From positions 186,001 through 250,000 of the forward strand of contig NZ_FNRG01000001.1 of the NCBI RefSeq assembly GCF_900107835.1: 64,000 nucleotides of DNA, in the 5' to 3' direction. The notes beneath the pieces were generated by a model. It ran no database searches. It saw only the letters and a program-made list of their open reading frames with translations, and had not been told where the DNA came from. Below are positions 61,010 to 64,000 of this stretch, one piece after another. How positions within the stretch are numbered: the stretch's first letter is position 1; each line of letters opens with the position of its first letter. The position numbers and the translations under genes were made by a program. Source of the DNA: Oribacterium sp. KHPX15. GTDB lineage: Bacteria > Bacillota > Clostridia > Lachnospirales > Lachnospiraceae.

Positions 61010-61654
61010 TCAATCAATGGGTTCCGCCTCATCATTCTTCGCGATGATGATCTCCTTTGCATAAGGCAGAGTTTCAATCCACTCGCAGAATGTGTGCCAC
61101 TCATCAAGCTTGTGAGTACGGCGTGCGAAATAAATATTGATAAGAGTTTCATAATTCAGAGTAACTGTTCTCATCTGATTATAGGATGACGGAATCATCT
61201 GGATAAGATCATACCAGTCCTCTTTGTTTTTGCCCTCTTCCATATAACGGATACGGATTTTTTCGATCTCAGCGATATAATCCTTCATGATCTTTTCGGC
61301 ATCAGGAGTGAGATGATCATGAGAAAAATCATCATACTCAATTGGCTTACTGTGAATCTTATGCATGGTCGAAGTTGAGTTTGCGACTGTTGCAACCTTG
61401 TATGTGTCATACTCTTTCCACCAGTAAAGAGGAGCTGTGATATCGCAGCAAACCATGATCATACGGACATATTTACGGTGATCTGAACCTGCAACACGAA
61501 GACGTTTTGCAAGTGAAAGATCGTTAGGCCCGAGAATGTAGTCGCCATTTTCGTCATAGGAGCTGTCGGAACGAGCCCATGAATTCAACGGATTACGTGC
61601 ACCACGCATGGCATTCTCGAGATTCATCACAGAAGTTCTCTCAATCTTAATCAT
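61010..61654 (-). CDS. ThyX-like protein with altered signature
   Basis: A 214-residue protein with the layout of flavin-dependent thymidylate synthases: RLRVAGSDHRKYVRMIMVCCDITAPLYWWKE, then YDTYKVATVANSTSTMHK, and IPSSYNQMRTVTLNYETLINIYFARRTHKLDEW near the end (compare the usual late N-x-R-x-L...R segment). The signature RHRX7S is changed to Y-K-V with only N92 and S95 of the classical block left. It could be a ThyX homolog with a different substrate, or inactive. It stands alone with a terminator-like hairpin repeat ahead of its 3' end. Confidence 0.65.
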   Translation of the reverse strand: MIKIERTSVMNLENAMRGARNPLNSWARSDSSYDENGDYILGPNDLSLAKRLRVAGSDHRKYVRMIMVCCDITAPLYWWKEYDTYKVATVANSTSTMHKIHSKPIEYDDFSHDHLTPDAEKIMKDYIAEIEKIRIRYMEEGKNKEDWYDLIQMIPSSYNQMRTVTLNYETLINIYFARRTHKLDEWHTFCEWIETLPYAKEIIIAKNDEAEPID

Positions 61655-61986
61655 AATTACCTCTTTTCCGCATCAGAATCAAAAAATCCACAATTCTGAT
61701 ATATCTATTCACTATTTCTATATATTCTAACAAATTTTGAAAGAAAATGATAGGATAGTGATTTATATAACAATGATTTAAAACTAAACCTCATGTGCAA
61801 TATCTTTAAATTATGACACAATTAAGATATTTTTATATGTGATTATGCACAAACTTTTGCGTGAAATTTCGTATAACAGTAAATTGTTAATTAATAGTCA
61901 ACCGATAATTTCAGTGATATAATATCTGAGAACGTTAAAAAATTAACATTCGATTCTATTTATGAATTAAAAAAGGAGATAACGTC
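61655..61986. promoter_or_regulatory. Control region of iron alcohol dehydrogenase with Rex-like boxes
   Basis: TATAAT (61918-61923) is flanked by TTGTTAA-N4-TAGTCAA (61884-61901, imperfect) and a perfect GTTAA-N4-TTAAC core (61934-61947), matching the Rex consensus TTGTTAA-N4-TTAACAA. Rex represses NADH-linked alcohol dehydrogenase genes in Clostridia, so redox control of the downstream gene is likely. No gene in this gap. Confidence 0.6.
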
Positions 61987-63204
61987 ATGGCAAGATTTTG
62001 TTTACCAAGAGATTTGTATCATGGAAAAGGATCATTAGCAGAGCTCAAGAACTTCAAAGGTAAGAGAGCTATGATCTGCGTTGGTGGTGGATCAATGAAG
62101 AAGTTTGGTTTCCTTCAGAGAGCAGAAGATTATTTAAAGGAAGCAGGCTTTGAGGTTGAGATCTTCGAAGGCATCGAATCAGATCCTTCTGTTGAGACTG
62201 TTATGAGAGGTGCTGAGGCCATGGCTAAGTTCCAGCCTGACTGGATCGTTGCTATCGGTGGCGGATCACCTATTGATGCTGCAAAGGCTATGTGGATCAA
62301 GTATGAGTACCCTGACTGCACATTTGAAGATATGTGTAAGGTATTCGGCATCCCTGAGCTTCGTCACAAGGCTCATTTCTGTGCTGTATCTTCAACTTCA
62401 GGAACAGCTACAGAGGTTACAGCATTCTCTATCATCACAAACTATGCTAACGGTGTTAAGTATCCTATCGCTGATTTTGAGATCACACCTGATGTTGCCA
62501 TCGTTGATCCTGATCTTGCTGAGACTATGCCTAAGAAGCTTGTTGCTCACACAGGTATGGATGCCATGACACATGCAGTTGAGGCTTATGTATCAACAGC
62601 TAACTGCGACTATACAGATCCTCTTGCTATTCATGCAATCGAGATGATTCAGGAGCATCTTGTTAAGTCTTACAATGATGATATGGCTTCACGTGATGCT
62701 ATGCACAATGCTCAGTGCCTTGCAGGTATGGCATTCTCCAATGCTCTTCTCGGAATCGTACATTCCATGGCTCACAAGACAGGTGCTGCATTCGCTGATT
62801 ACGGCGCACACATCATCCATGGTGCCGCAAATGCTATGTACCTTCCAAAGGTTATCGCTTTCAATGCAAAGGATGAGACTGCAAAGAAGAGATATGGCGT
62901 TATCGCTGATTATATGCATCTCGGCGGTTCCAACGATGACGAGAAGGTTGAGCTTCTTATCAAGTATCTCCGCAAGATGAATGATGATATGAACATTCCT
63001 CACTGCATCAAGAATTACGGTAAGGATTCATATCCTACAGAGCAGGGCTTTGTTCCTGAGGAAGTATTCCTTGAGAGACTTCCTAAGATCGCTGAACTTG
63101 CCATCGGCGATGCATGTACAGGATCAAATCCTCGTCAGCCGTCTCAGGAAGAGATGGAGAAGCTGCTTAAGTGCTGCTACTATGACACAGAAGTAGATTT
63201 TTAA
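61987..63204 (+). CDS. Iron-containing alcohol dehydrogenase
   Basis: A 405-residue group III (Fe-ADH) enzyme. Features: GGGSMKKFG and GGGSPIDAAKAM (nucleotide binding), and metal ligands in GMDAMTHAVEAYV, VHSMAHKTGA and IIHGAANAMYLP. It reduces acetaldehyde, butyraldehyde or similar aldehydes with NADH in fermentation. A strong AAAAAAGGAGA site lies before ATG 61987. The promoter region has Rex-like boxes (61884-61947), consistent with control by NADH/NAD+. Confidence 0.92.
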   Translation: MARFCLPRDLYHGKGSLAELKNFKGKRAMICVGGGSMKKFGFLQRAEDYLKEAGFEVEIFEGIESDPSVETVMRGAEAMAKFQPDWIVAIGGGSPIDAAKAMWIKYEYPDCTFEDMCKVFGIPELRHKAHFCAVSSTSGTATEVTAFSIITNYANGVKYPIADFEITPDVAIVDPDLAETMPKKLVAHTGMDAMTHAVEAYVSTANCDYTDPLAIHAIEMIQEHLVKSYNDDMASRDAMHNAQCLAGMAFSNALLGIVHSMAHKTGAAFADYGAHIIHGAANAMYLPKVIAFNAKDETAKKRYGVIADYMHLGGSNDDEKVELLIKYLRKMNDDMNIPHCIKNYGKDSYPTEQGFVPEEVFLERLPKIAELAIGDACTGSNPRQPSQEEMEKLLKCCYYDTEVDF

Positions 63205-63241
63205 TTTTGCAGATTACTCCTAGATATTACATATTATGCAA

Positions 63242-63275
63242 AAATGAGTCATCCCATGGGACGGCTCATTTTTAT
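63242..63275 (+). terminator. Terminator of the alcohol dehydrogenase gene
   Basis: AAAATGAGTC...GGCTCATTTTT around ATCCCATGGGAC forms a stem followed by T. Confidence 0.8.
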
Positions 63276-63295
63276 ATTTTAAAAAAAGATTATTC

Positions 63296-63313
63296 AGAAC
63301 CGTCCCCGGTGGA
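63296..63313. repeat. Dispersed palindrome, half copy
   Basis: AGAACCGTCCCCGGTGG is the right arm of the GACGGTTCTC-type repeat seen at 6461 and 42378; the left arm is missing. Confidence 0.55.
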
Positions 63314-63358
63314 TAAAAAACACCGATTGAAGATCAAATAAATCCTCAATCGGTGTAT
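63314..63358 (-). terminator. Terminator of the mgtE gene
   Basis: CACCGATTGA pairs with TCAATCGGTG; read on the minus strand, the stem is followed by a T-run (TTTTTT, from the AAAAAA at 63315-63320). Confidence 0.85.
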
Positions 63359-63363
63359 GTTTT

Positions 63364-64000
63364 TTATGTCAAAAACGGAAGAAACAGATCCGCAAGTCCA
63401 AGGAAAATAAAGAACCCCAACACATCTGTTGCCGTTGTGACAAATATACTTGAAGCCAAAGCCGGATCCGCGTGAAGCTTATCCAGAATAAGCGGAACCA
63501 GGAATCCAAATATGCCCGAAACCATGAGGTTTCCTATCATTGCAAGGAAAATGATGACTCCGAGGAAAGCATTGCCATAAACCAGGGAAACGATGATTCC
63601 TGTAACGAGTCCTGTGGCAGCTCCGTCCACAATTCCGAGAAAAATCTCTTTGACAAAAGACTTCCAGTTTTCCTTAAAATCCACATCTCCATTTGAAAGC
63701 TCCCTGACCATTACGGACATGGTCTGGGTGCCTGCATTACCGCCCATACCTGAAACGATGGTCATGGTTGCGGAGAGGGCGACCACCTGAGCTATGGTGG
63801 ATTCAAAAACTTTAACTGTAAAGGATGCAAGGAATGCTGTAAGAAGGTTTACCAAAAGCCAGGGAAGACGTAAACGCGCCGATTCCCAAAGAGTGGTATC
63901 GAGGCCTTCCTCTGCTGAAGTTCCTCCCAGGTGAGCGATATCCTCATCGTGCTCCTCATTGATGACATCGATGATATCGTCTACGGTGATGATGCCAAGA
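63364..64000 (-). CDS. mgtE: Magnesium transporter MgtE, C-terminal part
   Basis: The gene enters from the right edge on the minus strand; 212 codons are visible. The first 20 residues (ITVDDIIDVINEEHDEDI) are the end of a CBS domain, followed by a linker and the five-helix transmembrane domain with the MgtE signatures GMGGNAGTQTMSV and GFLVPLILDKLHADPALASSIFVTTATDVLGF, where the last aspartate of the pore lies. MgtE is a magnesium channel closed by intracellular Mg2+ through its cytosolic domains. Confidence 0.93.
   Translation of the reverse strand, partial: LGIITVDDIIDVINEEHDEDIAHLGGTSAEEGLDTTLWESARLRLPWLLVNLLTAFLASFTVKVFESTIAQVVALSATMTIVSGMGGNAGTQTMSVMVRELSNGDVDFKENWKSFVKEIFLGIVDGAATGLVTGIIVSLVYGNAFLGVIIFLAMIGNLMVSGIFGFLVPLILDKLHADPALASSIFVTTATDVLGFFIFLGLADLFLPFLT

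Noticed and set aside
1-64000. tRNA, rRNA or replication origin features
   Set aside because: No cloverleaf-like gene, rRNA segment or DnaA-box cluster was noticed on either strand by eye.

Overview
The window looks like a chromosomal segment of a low-to-mid GC Gram-positive anaerobe of the Lachnospiraceae (Butyrivibrio or Pseudobutyrivibrio type). This is inferred from the gene set: a PPi-type phosphofructokinase, AddA/AddB instead of RecBCD, secreted proteins with choline-binding-like aromatic repeats, an iron alcohol dehydrogenase and an ECF S component, with strong AGGAGG-type ribosome binding sites. No rRNA, tRNA or CRISPR array was seen.

The dominant theme is aldaric-acid (glucarate/galactarate type) catabolism in three blocks. 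At the left edge is the tail of a TctA permease followed by glucarate dehydratase (gudD). Block A (6.5-15.6 kb) has a LysR regulator divergent from tctC-tctB-tctA, a metallo-beta-lactamase-fold hydrolase, tartronate semialdehyde reductase (garR), a DHDPS/NAL-family lyase and an aldo/keto reductase. Block B (27.8-39.6 kb) has two LysR regulators, a second tctCBA, an alpha/beta hydrolase, a PrpR-N/Fis regulator with a degenerate AAA+ centre, a second garR, a PPC/DUF296 protein and glycerate kinase. Together they would import an aldarate, dehydrate it, cleave it to pyruvate plus tartronate semialdehyde, reduce that to glycerate and phosphorylate it. No GarL (HpcH-type) aldolase is present, so the DHDPS-family protein is the best candidate for the cleavage step.

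Between blocks A and B lies an accessory region (15.7-27.6 kb): a duplicated pair of secreted cell-wall-binding proteins flanking a transglutaminase-like protein, a relaxase remnant, and a probable defence island. The island has a small HTH protein, a HEPN-like protein, a DUF262-HNH-DUF4268 type IV restriction-like protein, a YjbR-EVE fusion and an AlbA_2/HATPase regulator, plus DUF1349, DUF4298 and ElaA-like GNAT genes. Copies of a GGGGTCAGACCCC motif lie at or near its edges. It is the most likely place for an undescribed system.

From 39.8 to 46.3 kb is a second mosaic: an AAA ATPase with a paired TTATCAC operator array over its start, a decayed rhaA fragment with two in-frame TAG codons, an MntA/HepT toxin-antitoxin pair, a membrane-anchored TPR/wall-binding protein, a TTG-started secreted protein and an Rpn-type nuclease. 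A higher-GC maltodextrin cluster (46.5-52.4 kb: binding protein, two permeases, malQ, LacI regulator) follows. The right end is housekeeping: ECF S component, addB-addA, a ThyX-like protein with a lost signature, an iron alcohol dehydrogenase with Rex-like boxes, and partial mgtE. Dispersed palindromes, a 54-bp tandem repeat array, and hairpins directly after the binding-protein gene in three transport operons are the main non-coding signals.
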